Source: DAOTZU01 sp034433995
GTDB taxonomy: Bacteria > Chloroflexota > Anaerolineae > UBA1429
Assembly (NCBI GenBank): GCA_034433995.1
Contig: DAOTZU010000297.1
Span: forward strand, 1 to 8,150
DNA length: 8,150 nt
Reading direction: 5' to 3'
The translations under genes were made by a program, and so were the position numbers. Positions 1 to 6,906 of this stretch are shown piece after piece (the first letter of the stretch is position 1; each line of letters begins with the position of its first letter). The notes beneath the pieces are model-generated. The model searched no databases, was not told the DNA's origin, and saw only the letters and a program-made list of their open reading frames with translations.

Positions 1-170
1 GTGGGCAGAACGCGTGGGAGGTGGTGCGCATCGGGGCGGATATCGGCCTCCGGTGTCGTGGCTGTGCCCATAAGGTCCTTTTACCCCGGGGCGATTTCAA
101 CAAGCGCTTTAAAAAATTCCTCTCCCGCGCGGCAGAGTCCGGCGGCGCCACGCCCCCTCCGGCGGCATGA
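1..170 (+). CDS. DUF951 family protein, C-terminal part (5' end outside window)
   Basis: The third forward frame is open from the left edge to a TGA at 168-170 and encodes 55 residues. It begins GQNAWEVVRIGADI, then LRCRGCAHKVLLPR, then FNKRFKKFL, and ends in a short Ala/Gly/Pro-rich tail. This order (NxWEVxRxGADI, CxGCxHxVxxPR, FxKRxKKxL) is the signature of the DUF951 family, small proteins of about 60-80 residues found in Firmicutes and Chloroflexi. Their biochemical role is not established; the CxGC pair, with a cysteine expected further upstream, suggests metal binding, which is inference. The first 15-20 residues and the start codon lie outside the window. The gene ends 49 bases before mnmE on the same strand, so the two may be cotranscribed. 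It is easy to miss because no start codon is visible and a longer spurious frame overlaps it. Confidence 0.88.
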   Translation, partial: GQNAWEVVRIGADIGLRCRGCAHKVLLPRGDFNKRFKKFLSRAAESGGATPPPAA

Positions 171-219
171 GCCGCTCTGCATCCGCGTGCGGTGTATTTC
201 CGGCGGTTTTTAGCGGCCC

Positions 220-1590
220 ATGTATACCCTCGATGATACCATCGTCGCCATCTCTACGCCCCTCGGCACCAGCGGCATCGGCATTGTCCGCCTGAGCGGG
301 GCGGAGGCGCTGGCCATCGCCAGGCGCTTGTTCGTCCCCACGGGCCGGGCGGGGAGGCGCGAGCTCGCGCCCAACCGCCTCTATCACGGGCACATCGTGG
401 CGCCGGGTTCCGGCCAGGTGGTGGATGAGGTGCTCCTGAGTTACATGCGCGCCCCCCACAGCTACACCCGCCAGGATGTGGTGGAGATCAACGCCCACGG
501 CGGCCCTGTGCCTTTGCGCGCGATCCTCGCCCTCTGTTTGGCCGAGGGGGCACGGCCGGCCCGGGAGGGCGAGTTCACCCTGCGAGCCTTTCTCAACGGC
601 CGTTTGGACCTGGCCCAGGCCGAGGCCGTGTTGGACGTGATCCGCGCCCAGACGGAGGCCTCCTTGCGGGTGGCCGTGGAGCAGCTCGGCGGCCGGCTCT
701 CAGCCCAGGTGCGCGGCATGCGCGGGGAGCTGCTGAACATCCTGGCCCATCTCCAGGCGGCGGCCGATTTCCCCGAGGACGAGATCCCGGCCTTGGAGCT
801 GGGCCCTGCCTTGCGCCAGGCGGAGGCGCGGCTGGACGAGCTCCTGGGCGAGGCGGAGCGGGGCATCATTTACCGCCAGGGCCTGCGCGTGGCCATCTTG
901 GGGCGGCCCAACGTGGGGAAGAGCAGCTTGCTCAACGCCCTCTTGCGCACCGAGCGGGCCATCGTCACCCCCATCCCCGGCACCACCCGCGATACCTTGG
1001 AGGAGACCTTGAACCTGCAGGGCATCCCTGTGGTGGTGGTGGATACGGCAGGGATCGCCGAGAGCGACGATCTGGTGGAGCGCCTGGGCATCGAGCGCAG
1101 CCGCGCCGCCGCGCAGCGGGCCGACCTGGTGCTGGTGGTGGTGGATGGCAGCCAACCGCCCGCGCCGGAGGACGCGCAGGTGGCCGCCTTGGCCGATGGC
1201 CGGCCGGCCATCGTGGTGGTGAACAAGGGCGACCTCCCTCAGGTGGATGGCTATGCCGACCTCTTGCCCACCGCACCCCATGTGCGCCTTTCGGCCCTAA
1301 CGGGCGAGGGGTTGCCGGCCTTGGAGGAGTGTATCCTGGAGCTTATCCTCTCCGGCCGGGCCACGGCCAGCGGGGCGCCGATGGTCAGCAACCCGCGCCA
1401 TCGGGACCTGCTGCGCCGGGCGCGGGACCATGTGGCCCAAGCCCTGGCCGCCCTGGACGAGGGCTGGCCCCATGACCTCTTGGCGATTGACGTGACCGAG
1501 GCGGTGGAGGCCCTGGGCGAGATCACCGGCGAGACGGCCAGCGAAGAGCTGCTGGAGACCATCTTTGGCCAGTTCTGCATCGGCAAATAG
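220..1590 (+). CDS. mnmE: tRNA uridine-5-carboxymethylaminomethyl(34) synthesis GTPase MnmE
   Basis: This 456-residue protein has the normal length for MnmE (TrmE), the GTPase that works with MnmG to place a carboxymethylaminomethyl group on U34 of certain tRNAs, using a folate one-carbon unit and GTP. An N-terminal folate-binding domain (about 1-118) starts DDTIVAISTPLG and carries the conserved GEFTLRAFLNGRLDL segment; the usual proline before GEFT is a glutamate here. A helical domain surrounds an inserted Ras-like G domain (about 216-375) with G1 GRPNVGKS (228-235), G2 GTTRDT (254-259), G3 DTAG (275-278) and G4 NKGD (335-338). The C-terminus is FCIGK, the canonical CxGK with the catalytic Cys453. 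The ATG at 220 gives a family-typical N-terminus although no Shine-Dalgarno sequence is visible. All motifs are intact, so it is probably functional. It acts in the cytosol. Confidence 0.97.
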   Translation: MYTLDDTIVAISTPLGTSGIGIVRLSGAEALAIARRLFVPTGRAGRRELAPNRLYHGHIVAPGSGQVVDEVLLSYMRAPHSYTRQDVVEINAHGGPVPLRAILALCLAEGARPAREGEFTLRAFLNGRLDLAQAEAVLDVIRAQTEASLRVAVEQLGGRLSAQVRGMRGELLNILAHLQAAADFPEDEIPALELGPALRQAEARLDELLGEAERGIIYRQGLRVAILGRPNVGKSSLLNALLRTERAIVTPIPGTTRDTLEETLNLQGIPVVVVDTAGIAESDDLVERLGIERSRAAAQRADLVLVVVDGSQPPAPEDAQVAALADGRPAIVVVNKGDLPQVDGYADLLPTAPHVRLSALTGEGLPALEECILELILSGRATASGAPMVSNPRHRDLLRRARDHVAQALAALDEGWPHDLLAIDVTEAVEALGEITGETASEELLETIFGQFCIGK

Positions 1591-1598
1591 GGGGACAT

Positions 1599-2675
1599 GT
1601 GAAACTCGCCATCGTCTGTTCCTGGCTCAACCAGTACGGCGGCGCCGAGCGCGTCTTGGAGGTGATCCATGACATGTACCCCGACGCACCCATCTATACC
1701 TCCATCTACTGGCCCCAGGCGTTGCCTGAGCGTTATCGCTCCTGGGATATTCGCCCCTCGTTTCTCAACCGCCTGCCCGGCATCCGGCGGCGGCACCAAC
1801 TCTATTTGCCCCTTTATCCCCTGGCGTTTGAGCATCTGGACCTGCGGGGGTATGACGTGGTCTTGAGCCTCACCAGCGCCTTTGCCCATGGCGTCATCAC
1901 CCCGGCCGAGACGCGGCACGTTTGCTATTGCCTCACGCCGGCCCGCTTCCTGTGGAACTATGCCGGCTATATCGAGCGCGAGGGGATCGGGCGGTTGGCG
2001 CGCTGGGGGTTGCCCTTGGTGCTCAAGGGGCTGCGCCAATGGGACCGGCTGGCGGCGGATCGGGTGGATCAATTCATTGCCATCTCGCGCACGGTGCAGC
2101 AGCGCATCGCCAAATACTACCGTCGGGAGGCGCCCATCATCTATCCGCCGGTGCGCACCGAGTTCCCGGCGGTGGAGGGCGCCCCGGAGGATTATTACCT
2201 CATCGTTTCCCGCCTGGTGCCCTACAAGCGCATTGACCTGGCCGTGCAGGCCTTTAACGCCCTGGGGTTGCCGTTACGCATCGTGGGCCAAGGGCGCGAC
2301 CTGGCCAGCTTGCGGGCCTTGGCCAAACCCAACATCCGCTTCTTGGGGTACCTGGGCGATGAAGAGGTGCGCGCGCAGATGGCCCGCTGCCGAGCCCTGA
2401 TCTTTCCGGGGGAGGAAGATTTCGGCCTGACCCCGGTGGAGGCCATGGCCCTGGGGCGGCCGGTGATCGCCTACGGCGCGGGAGGGGCGCTGGATACCAT
2501 CGAGGAGGGGCGCACCGGGATCTTTTTCCGGGAACCGACAGCGGAATCGCTCATGGAGGCCGTGCGGCGGCTGGAGCAATGCGCCTTTGATCCCGCTGTG
2601 CTGCGCCGCCACGCCCAGCGTTTTGGCATCCCCCGCTTTCGGCAGGAATTGGCCCAAGTGTTGGCGCAAGACTGA
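1599..2675 (+). CDS. GT4 family glycosyltransferase, WbaZ-like
   Basis: This 358-residue protein is a GT-B fold retaining glycosyltransferase of family GT4. The N-terminal acceptor domain starts with a beta strand (KLAIVCSW) and the GGAERVLE motif (residues 14-21). The C-terminal donor domain has SRLVPYKR, with Arg205 and Lys210 in the usual positions for donor phosphates, and GEEDFGLTPVEA, where Glu273 and Glu281 form the EX7E motif. The run from IFPGEEDFG through GRPVIAYGAGGALDTI closely resembles the WbaZ-like subgroup, known mainly from O-antigen and capsule mannosyltransferases. The actual sugar and acceptor cannot be read from sequence. There is no signal peptide or clear membrane helix, so it probably works at the inner face of the membrane. 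The start is GTG, since the nearby ATG at 1597 is immediately followed by a stop. The Shine-Dalgarno AGGGGGA overlaps the mnmE stop, which lies 8 bases upstream, so translation is probably coupled. Confidence 0.93.
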   Translation: MKLAIVCSWLNQYGGAERVLEVIHDMYPDAPIYTSIYWPQALPERYRSWDIRPSFLNRLPGIRRRHQLYLPLYPLAFEHLDLRGYDVVLSLTSAFAHGVITPAETRHVCYCLTPARFLWNYAGYIEREGIGRLARWGLPLVLKGLRQWDRLAADRVDQFIAISRTVQQRIAKYYRREAPIIYPPVRTEFPAVEGAPEDYYLIVSRLVPYKRIDLAVQAFNALGLPLRIVGQGRDLASLRALAKPNIRFLGYLGDEEVRAQMARCRALIFPGEEDFGLTPVEAMALGRPVIAYGAGGALDTIEEGRTGIFFREPTAESLMEAVRRLEQCAFDPAVLRRHAQRFGIPRFRQELAQVLAQD

Positions 2676-2719
2676 ACCAGCGGGCCACCCAAGCCTCACG
2701 GATGGGTGGCCCGTTGGTT
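2675..2719. terminator. Shared hairpin between convergent genes
   Basis: Bases 2675-2691 pair with 2703-2719 to give a 17-bp stem with one G-U pair (2680 with 2714) and an 11-base loop. The core CGGGCCACCCA/TGGGTGGCCCG is perfect. It starts in the stop codon of the glycosyltransferase gene and ends 12 bases from the stop of the converging PA14 gene. No clear U tract follows on either strand, so it is not a textbook intrinsic terminator. Its strength and position still make a two-way terminator or a 3'-end-protecting stem the best reading. Confidence 0.75.
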
Positions 2720-2731
2720 GGTGACGAGGGC

Positions 2732-4546
2732 CTAGTAGCGTTCCCAGCGGCCGTCGTTATAGAGCACAAAGATCCCCTTGACGTTGCTCCAGAGCATCAG
2801 CCCGCCGTTGAACTGCTGAGCCGCGCCCTGGAAGCCGCGCTCCTCGGTGAGGGCCCAGCCCAGCACGCTGCGCACGGTGGGGTTATTGCGCCAGACTTTG
2901 CCAAAGCCCCGCTTGGGCTGGTAAAGGCCGGGCGGCGGGACGATGCTGGGATCGCGCTCTGGCTCGGATTCTGTCCAGGTGTCGCTGAACCCTTGCCAGG
3001 TGCCGTTGTTATAGAGCACATAGATGTAGCGGGTATCCTGCCGCCAGAACATGTAGCCGCCCTGGAACGACTCTTCCGCGGCCCAGATGCTCCGCTCCAC
3101 TTCGGTGGGGCAGCCCAGCTTGGTGCGGACGCTGGCGTAGGTGTTCCAGACCTGGCCAAAGCCCAAGATGGGGGTGATGGCGCAGCCTGAGGGCGGCGGC
3201 GGGGGCGGTGGCGGAGGCGGCGTGCCGCCGTCGCGCTTGACGAACTTGACCGCGTCAAACCCGACGAAACGGGTGGCATACGTCTCGCCGGTGACGTCGC
3301 TGAGATAGACGTACTCGTTGGGCCCACCGTTAAACGTGTACGTGCCCAAGCTCACCCACTGGTCATAGTAGTTGTTCTGGTTGATGACGCGGTCCGTGCG
3401 CCCGCCCGCGTGGTACACAGAGTAGCGGGCGCTTTTGCTGCCAAAGTAGCGGCTGGCGATAAAGACGTACACCTCCCAGTTCCCCGCCGAGGGGAGGTTG
3501 GGAGTCCAGCGGCCCCAATGCTGGAGCTGGGTGCGGCTATTCCATGTCCAATACAGATGGCCGCGGAAGCCCGTGTTGCGGGAATACCAGCCACTGGCCG
3601 GGCCGCCCCAGGTAAAGCCGGGATCGCGGTCATCCACGATCACCTCTTGGGCCGCGGGCGCGCCTCCGCCGCTCCAACTGACCTGACACAGGGCCACGCC
3701 GCCGGCCTCAAAGTACTCCACCCGCACAGGATGGTTGCCCGCCGCCAGGTAGATGGTGCCCGTGTGGGTGGTGCGCGATTGCTGGAACCATTTGTCTATG
3801 ACCAGGGTGCCATCCACCCAGACGCGCACGCCGTCATCCACCGTGGCAGAGAAGGTATAGTTGCCGCTGGTGGGGAAGGAGACGGTGCGCGTCCAGCGGG
3901 CGGAAAAGTTATCCGCTGCGACTCCGGCAGCCGGCGAGCCATAACCCCAATCAAAGTTGATCGCCGCGTCGTTGCGCACCACGGCGGGATCGCCGCCCAG
4001 CCAGGTGTTGTTGTAATATTCGCCGCGCCAATCGGTGATGGGTGGCGGGGCGCCGCCGGTATCCCACCAGGCGCGGATCACCGCCGCGCCGGCGGCCTCG
4101 TAATACTCCAGGCGGATGCTGTGATAGCCGGCGGTCATGTAGCGGCTTGCGCCGACGGTGCGCTCGGCGCCATCGCGCCATTCGTCGATGATGAGCTGGT
4201 CATCCACCCACAACCGCGCGCCATCATCCACGGTGACGTAAAAGTTGTAGGTGTTGGCGCTGAAATAGGCAAAGGTCGTCCAGCGCACCGAGAAATAGTC
4301 GGCGTTGACGCCCGGCCCCGGCGAGCCGCTGCCCCAGTTAAAGCTCACCGTGGCATCATCTCGGACCAGTGCGGGCGCACCGCCGAGGCTGGTGTTGTTA
4401 TAGTACTCTCCCCGCCAGGAGACGGCAGGATCCGCCCCGGCGACCAGCCCGCTCGCAGGCCAGGCGGCCAGCACGAACAGGACGACCAAGAGCACCTTGA
4501 GCACCGCACGGGTGACGCGACCAGAAGATACTGTGCTTGCTCTCAC
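2732..4546 (-). CDS. Secreted multidomain protein: PA14 x2, golvesin-like domain, two C-terminal repeat modules
   Basis: The protein has 604 residues from the GTG at 4546. The N-terminus has basic residues then a hydrophobic stretch (about 14-36, VLKVLLVVLFVLAAW) typical of a signal peptide. Two tandem PA14-like domains follow (about 43-162 and 173-291), both opening WRGEYYNNT and containing TVDDGxRxWVD. Next is a domain like the golvesin C-terminal domain (about 302-437, opening VIVDDRDPGF), a run of ten prolines, and two related modules (about 462-518 and 547-601) of pattern GFGxVW...VRxxLG...GGxMxW...VLYNxGxW. PA14 and golvesin-like domains generally bind carbohydrate or adhere to surfaces, so binding to glycan outside the cell is the likely role. 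No catalytic motif, C-terminal helix or sortase signal is visible. GTG is preferred because AAGGGGGAA lies 5-6 bases upstream; an in-frame ATG at 4564 would add six residues but has no ribosome binding site. The gene has its own promoter. Confidence 0.9.
   Translation of the reverse strand: MRASTVSSGRVTRAVLKVLLVVLFVLAAWPASGLVAGADPAVSWRGEYYNNTSLGGAPALVRDDATVSFNWGSGSPGPGVNADYFSVRWTTFAYFSANTYNFYVTVDDGARLWVDDQLIIDEWRDGAERTVGASRYMTAGYHSIRLEYYEAAGAAVIRAWWDTGGAPPPITDWRGEYYNNTWLGGDPAVVRNDAAINFDWGYGSPAAGVAADNFSARWTRTVSFPTSGNYTFSATVDDGVRVWVDGTLVIDKWFQQSRTTHTGTIYLAAGNHPVRVEYFEAGGVALCQVSWSGGGAPAAQEVIVDDRDPGFTWGGPASGWYSRNTGFRGHLYWTWNSRTQLQHWGRWTPNLPSAGNWEVYVFIASRYFGSKSARYSVYHAGGRTDRVINQNNYYDQWVSLGTYTFNGGPNEYVYLSDVTGETYATRFVGFDAVKFVKRDGGTPPPPPPPPPPSGCAITPILGFGQVWNTYASVRTKLGCPTEVERSIWAAEESFQGGYMFWRQDTRYIYVLYNNGTWQGFSDTWTESEPERDPSIVPPPGLYQPKRGFGKVWRNNPTVRSVLGWALTEERGFQGAAQQFNGGLMLWSNVKGIFVLYNDGRWERY
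2738..3161 (-). repeat. Two copies of a GFGxVW...VLYNxGxW protein module
   Basis: Within the PA14 gene, bases about 3161-2994 and 2908-2744 encode two diverged copies of one module of about 55 residues. Both start GFG(Q/K)VW, continue with VRxxLG, then acidic residues, then FxGGxMxW, and end VLYN(N/D)GxW. A linker with SEPERDPSIVPPPGLYQP separates them. The tryptophan, glycine and leucine spacing recalls LGFP-type repeats of envelope proteins, but the match is loose. Confidence 0.7.
3674..4420 (-). repeat. Tandem pair of PA14-like domains
   Basis: Bases about 4420-4061 and 4030-3674 encode two PA14-like domains that agree at roughly half of their residues by eye. Shared blocks are WRGEYYNNT, a GSP followed by GV, FS(V/A)RWT, TVDDGxRxWVD, ID(E/K)W, and RxEY(Y/F)EAxG near the end. 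The two copies differ widely at the DNA level, so the duplication is old. A short PPP-containing linker joins them. Confidence 0.85.
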
Positions 4547-4632
4547 GGCTTCCCCCTTTCCCATGGGCTCGAATGAACCTGTGACCGGCGATCTCTGCCG
4601 ATCCTTGCTTTGGTTAACTCTATCGTGTACGC

Positions 4633-4661
4633 ATTATAACACGTTTGCTCCAGCACCACAA
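4633..4661 (-). promoter_or_regulatory. Extended -10 sigma-70-type promoter for the PA14 gene
   Basis: On the minus strand the -10 is a perfect TATAAT (4638-4633), preceded by TGT, which makes an extended -10. A weak -35, TTGTGG (4661-4656), lies 17 bases upstream. AT-rich sequence (AATTTTTATT) just upstream of the -35 could act as an UP element. Transcription would start near 4626, giving a leader of about 80 bases before the GTG at 4546. It stands out strongly against the GC-rich background. Confidence 0.75.
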
Positions 4662-4686
4662 TAAAAATTGCGTTTGGCTGGCGCAA
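4661..4686 (-). terminator. Weak intrinsic terminator of the lipoprotein gene
   Basis: Just after the lipoprotein stop (TGA at 4691-4689), the minus strand reads TTGCG, a 9-base loop, CGCAA and then TTTTTAT. The stem is only 5 bp (4686-4682 with 4672-4668), but the U tract (4667-4663) follows directly. It would separate the lipoprotein transcript from the PA14 gene and overlaps the upstream part of that gene's promoter. Confidence 0.45.
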
Positions 4687-4688
4687 AA

Positions 4689-6866
4689 TCAGGGCATGCG
4701 CTCGAGGCGCAAGAGTTTTCCCTCCTCCACCGTGGCCAAGAAGCGTTGTTGGGTGCCCAGGAGGCTGAAGCGCACCCCACGAGGCAGCTCCTCCTCGGCC
4801 AAGAAGCGCGCGTCCTTGTTCAATAGCCCCAAGGTTTGCATCTGGGTGAGGACATCGGCCTTGGCCAGGTCGCCCAAAGGCAACCCTTGCCGCGCCCGCC
4901 GGAGACACTCGTAGAGCACCGCATAGGGGCTGGGCTCGGTCATCTCCCACCATACCTCGTCTGCCGAGGCGCCGGCGGGGAGTTTGGTCTGGCGCACGTA
5001 CGCATCCCCTTGGCGCGCCCAAAGGGCGCTGAGCCGGCGATGGAGGCAGGCGTGGCATTCGCTAAAGGGGTTACGCTCCTCATCCAGGCCGAAGGAGGAG
5101 CCCGCCACCTTGAGCAGCTCCAGGCCCTTGCCCGCAAAAAGGATCTCGCCGTCGGTGGCGATCCATTCCCGCTGGCCCTGGGGTGACCAAAGCAGGCCCC
5201 ACGTGCCATCGGCCTGGCGGCGCAGCAGCGTAAAGGCGGGCTGCACGGCGCTGGCGCCGATCATGCCGGTGATGAGGCCCAAGTCATCCTTCTCCAGGCG
5301 GGCATCCAAGACGATGTGCCCTGTGCCCACCGCCTGGGCCTGGCCCTCCTCTAGGATATAGACGCCCATGGGGGGCACTTGGGCCACGTACACCCCTTCG
5401 GCCACCCGCTTGATGCTGGGCTGGTCCAGGTCGAGCTTCCAGCCGGCCTGGCGCAAGAGGCCCTGCACCTCCTGGGTAAGGGCTTCGGAGCTGGCGCTCC
5501 CCCGTTCGGCCACGAACTGGGCCACCAAGCCGGGCAGGGTGTTGGGGGCGTCGCGGGCGGCCGAGAAACGGTTATGCCAGGGATCGATGACCACCCGCGA
5601 GACGGGGACCGGCCCAGCGTAGGGCATCCAACCGAGGAGCTCGGCCTCCGGCCCCAAGGGGAGGATGCGCCGCTCGCCGCCATCGGGGCGGACGGTGTAA
5701 AAAAAGGGTTCGGTCTGGTCGTCCCGGTGGTAGCCGGCGATGCGGAGGCCGTCGGGCGTCCAGCCCAAGAGGGAGGCCCAGGGGGAGCTCTCCTCCAAAA
5801 CCTTGTGGGCCTGCAAAGAGGCCAGATCCAACACCCATACGCCCATGCCGGCGGCTGCCTCTTGGTAGGCGCGGCCGGCGCGAAGCAGGAAGGCGATGCT
5901 GCGCCCATCCGGCGACCAGGCGTGGTCCACGCTGTGGCTATCGGGGGGATGTTGCCAGATCCTGGGCTTGGCTTCGTTGGCCTCCAGGTCATAGATGGCC
6001 AACACCACCTGTTGGGCGCCGAATTGTTCGGCCAAGAGGTAGCGACCATCGGGGGAAAGCACGGGATCGCCCTCCCCCTGGATCTTCCAGGAGCGCAGTA
6101 GCTTGCCCGACTTGAGATCGTAGCGGGCGACCTGGGTGAAGGATGGCCCGCCATCGCGGGGGATGAGGAGCACCTGCCCAAGGGTTTCGTCGTAGCGCAA
6201 AAGGGTCACCTCGGCAACCTCATCCAACCGTAGGAAGCCCTGCGCGGCTCCATCTTGGGCGGCCAAGGCCCGGAGCTCAAGATGGCGTTTGCTGCCGTCG
6301 GCCTCGCTCACCAGGTTCAGGTGCAAGATGCCCTGGCCCTGGGCGCCCCAGAAGATCTCGGTATGGGCCACTTGGCCTTCGCTGGGCACCTGCCAACTGG
6401 CGCGCTGCCCACGGCCCAAATCTACCACATCCACATTGCGCCCATCGGAGAGGGCCAAGAATCCCCGCGCAAAATCCCAGGCCTCGGCCTTGGGCACCGA
6501 GGCGATCTCCACGGCCTCGCCGCCGTAATAATTGCCGCGATAGATGCTCTCCCGGCGGGCAAAGACAAGATGGTACCCCTCCTCCGGAGGGGGCGCGGGG
6601 GTAGCCGAGGGCGCGGGGAGGGCGGTGGCGGTGGGCAGGGACCGGGTCTCGGTGGGCTGTGGACTGGGCGAGGGAGTGGGGATGGCGGTGGGAATTGCGG
6701 GCGCGGCGCTGGGCACGGTGACCACCTCTTGCGGGGTCACGGTGGGGTAAAGGATATCCCGCAGGCGGCCGGCGGCCTGGTCGCAGCCGGCCAGCAGCAA
6801 CATGCCGCCCAAGACGATCAAGAGTGACCGGTGCAGCAGCGTTTGGCGGCGGTGTGTTTGTTGCAT
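4689..6866 (-). CDS. Beta-propeller (WD40/TolB-like) lipoprotein with CxxC C-terminal region
   Basis: The protein has 725 residues. It begins with basic residues, a hydrophobic segment and the lipobox LLAGC, making Cys28 the likely lipidated residue, so it is anchored on the outer face of the membrane. A Pro/Ser/Thr-rich linker (41-95) leads to a propeller-like region (about 97-415) with PD40/TolB-type blades marked by SPDGR (271-275 and 318-322) and TPDG (370-373). Residues about 420-725 match no family I can name; they contain a CxxC pair (Cys604, Cys607 in SECHACLH) and Cys653. Such propellers usually scaffold protein or ligand binding; no enzyme motif is seen. The start is the ATG at 6866, directly behind GAGGAGAGAGGG. 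An upstream in-frame TTG at 6887 is rejected because that ribosome binding site would fall inside the gene. A promoter lies at 6994-6966 and a weak terminator follows the stop. Confidence 0.88.
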   Translation of the reverse strand: MQQTHRRQTLLHRSLLIVLGGMLLLAGCDQAAGRLRDILYPTVTPQEVVTVPSAAPAIPTAIPTPSPSPQPTETRSLPTATALPAPSATPAPPPEEGYHLVFARRESIYRGNYYGGEAVEIASVPKAEAWDFARGFLALSDGRNVDVVDLGRGQRASWQVPSEGQVAHTEIFWGAQGQGILHLNLVSEADGSKRHLELRALAAQDGAAQGFLRLDEVAEVTLLRYDETLGQVLLIPRDGGPSFTQVARYDLKSGKLLRSWKIQGEGDPVLSPDGRYLLAEQFGAQQVVLAIYDLEANEAKPRIWQHPPDSHSVDHAWSPDGRSIAFLLRAGRAYQEAAAGMGVWVLDLASLQAHKVLEESSPWASLLGWTPDGLRIAGYHRDDQTEPFFYTVRPDGGERRILPLGPEAELLGWMPYAGPVPVSRVVIDPWHNRFSAARDAPNTLPGLVAQFVAERGSASSEALTQEVQGLLRQAGWKLDLDQPSIKRVAEGVYVAQVPPMGVYILEEGQAQAVGTGHIVLDARLEKDDLGLITGMIGASAVQPAFTLLRRQADGTWGLLWSPQGQREWIATDGEILFAGKGLELLKVAGSSFGLDEERNPFSECHACLHRRLSALWARQGDAYVRQTKLPAGASADEVWWEMTEPSPYAVLYECLRRARQGLPLGDLAKADVLTQMQTLGLLNKDARFLAEEELPRGVRFSLLGTQQRFLATVEEGKLLRLERMP

Positions 6867-6878
6867 CCCTCTCTCCTC
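6867..6878 (-). promoter_or_regulatory. Strong ribosome binding site that sets the lipoprotein start
   Basis: The minus strand reads GAGGAGAGAGGG from 6878 to 6867, directly before the ATG at 6866. GAGGAG (6878-6873) is 6 bases from the ATG. This fixes the start at 6866 rather than the in-frame TTG at 6887. Confidence 0.85.
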
Positions 6879-6886
6879 AATTGCCA

Positions 6887-6906
6887 AAGACCCTTGGGTG
6901 GGTCTT
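6887..6906 (-). other. Leader hairpin of the lipoprotein mRNA
   Basis: AAGACCC and GGGTCTT (6887-6893 and 6900-6906) form a perfect 7-bp stem with a 6-base loop in the predicted leader, about 8 bases from the ribosome binding site. The 10-base palindrome CCAAGCTTGG (6910-6919) lies next to it. There is no U tract, so the hairpin is more likely to affect translation or mRNA stability than termination. No function is shown. Confidence 0.5.

Noticed and set aside
1..213. Plus-strand frame from the left edge ending just before mnmE (70 codons)
   Set aside because: It overlaps the DUF951 reading frame and its product resembles nothing, while the third frame gives a clear family signature.
171..219. 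Possible terminator or leader hairpin between the DUF951 gene and mnmE (GCCGCT/AGCGGC at 171-176 and 212-217; CCGC...GCGG before TTTTT at 207-211)
   Set aside because: The stems are short with long loops, and the T run lies within 10 bases of the mnmE start. There is not enough to call a terminator.
1251..2072. Minus-strand frame of 273 codons across the mnmE-glycosyltransferase junction
   Set aside because: It lies wholly opposite two well-supported genes and looks like translated antisense of GC-rich coding sequence.
3410..4576. Long open frame on the plus strand opposite the PA14 gene (388 codons)
   Set aside because: It is the antisense shadow of a GC-rich gene. Its translation has no recognisable domains, whereas the minus strand gives a signal peptide, two PA14 repeats and a golvesin-like domain.
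4565..4582. T-arm-like GGTTCATTCGAGCC on the minus strand upstream of the PA14 gene
   Set aside because: No acceptor, anticodon or D arm can be found around it, so it is not a tRNA; it lies in the leader of the PA14 mRNA.
5045..5070. Possible haem c attachment site (CHACLH) in the lipoprotein
   Set aside because: The c-type haem motif is CxxCH; here the residue after the second cysteine is leucine.
6580..6745. Repetitive plus-strand G-rich stretch resembling a tandem repeat
   Set aside because: It is the coding sequence of the lipoprotein's Pro/Ser/Thr linker read on the other strand; the units are irregular and it is not a DNA repeat array.
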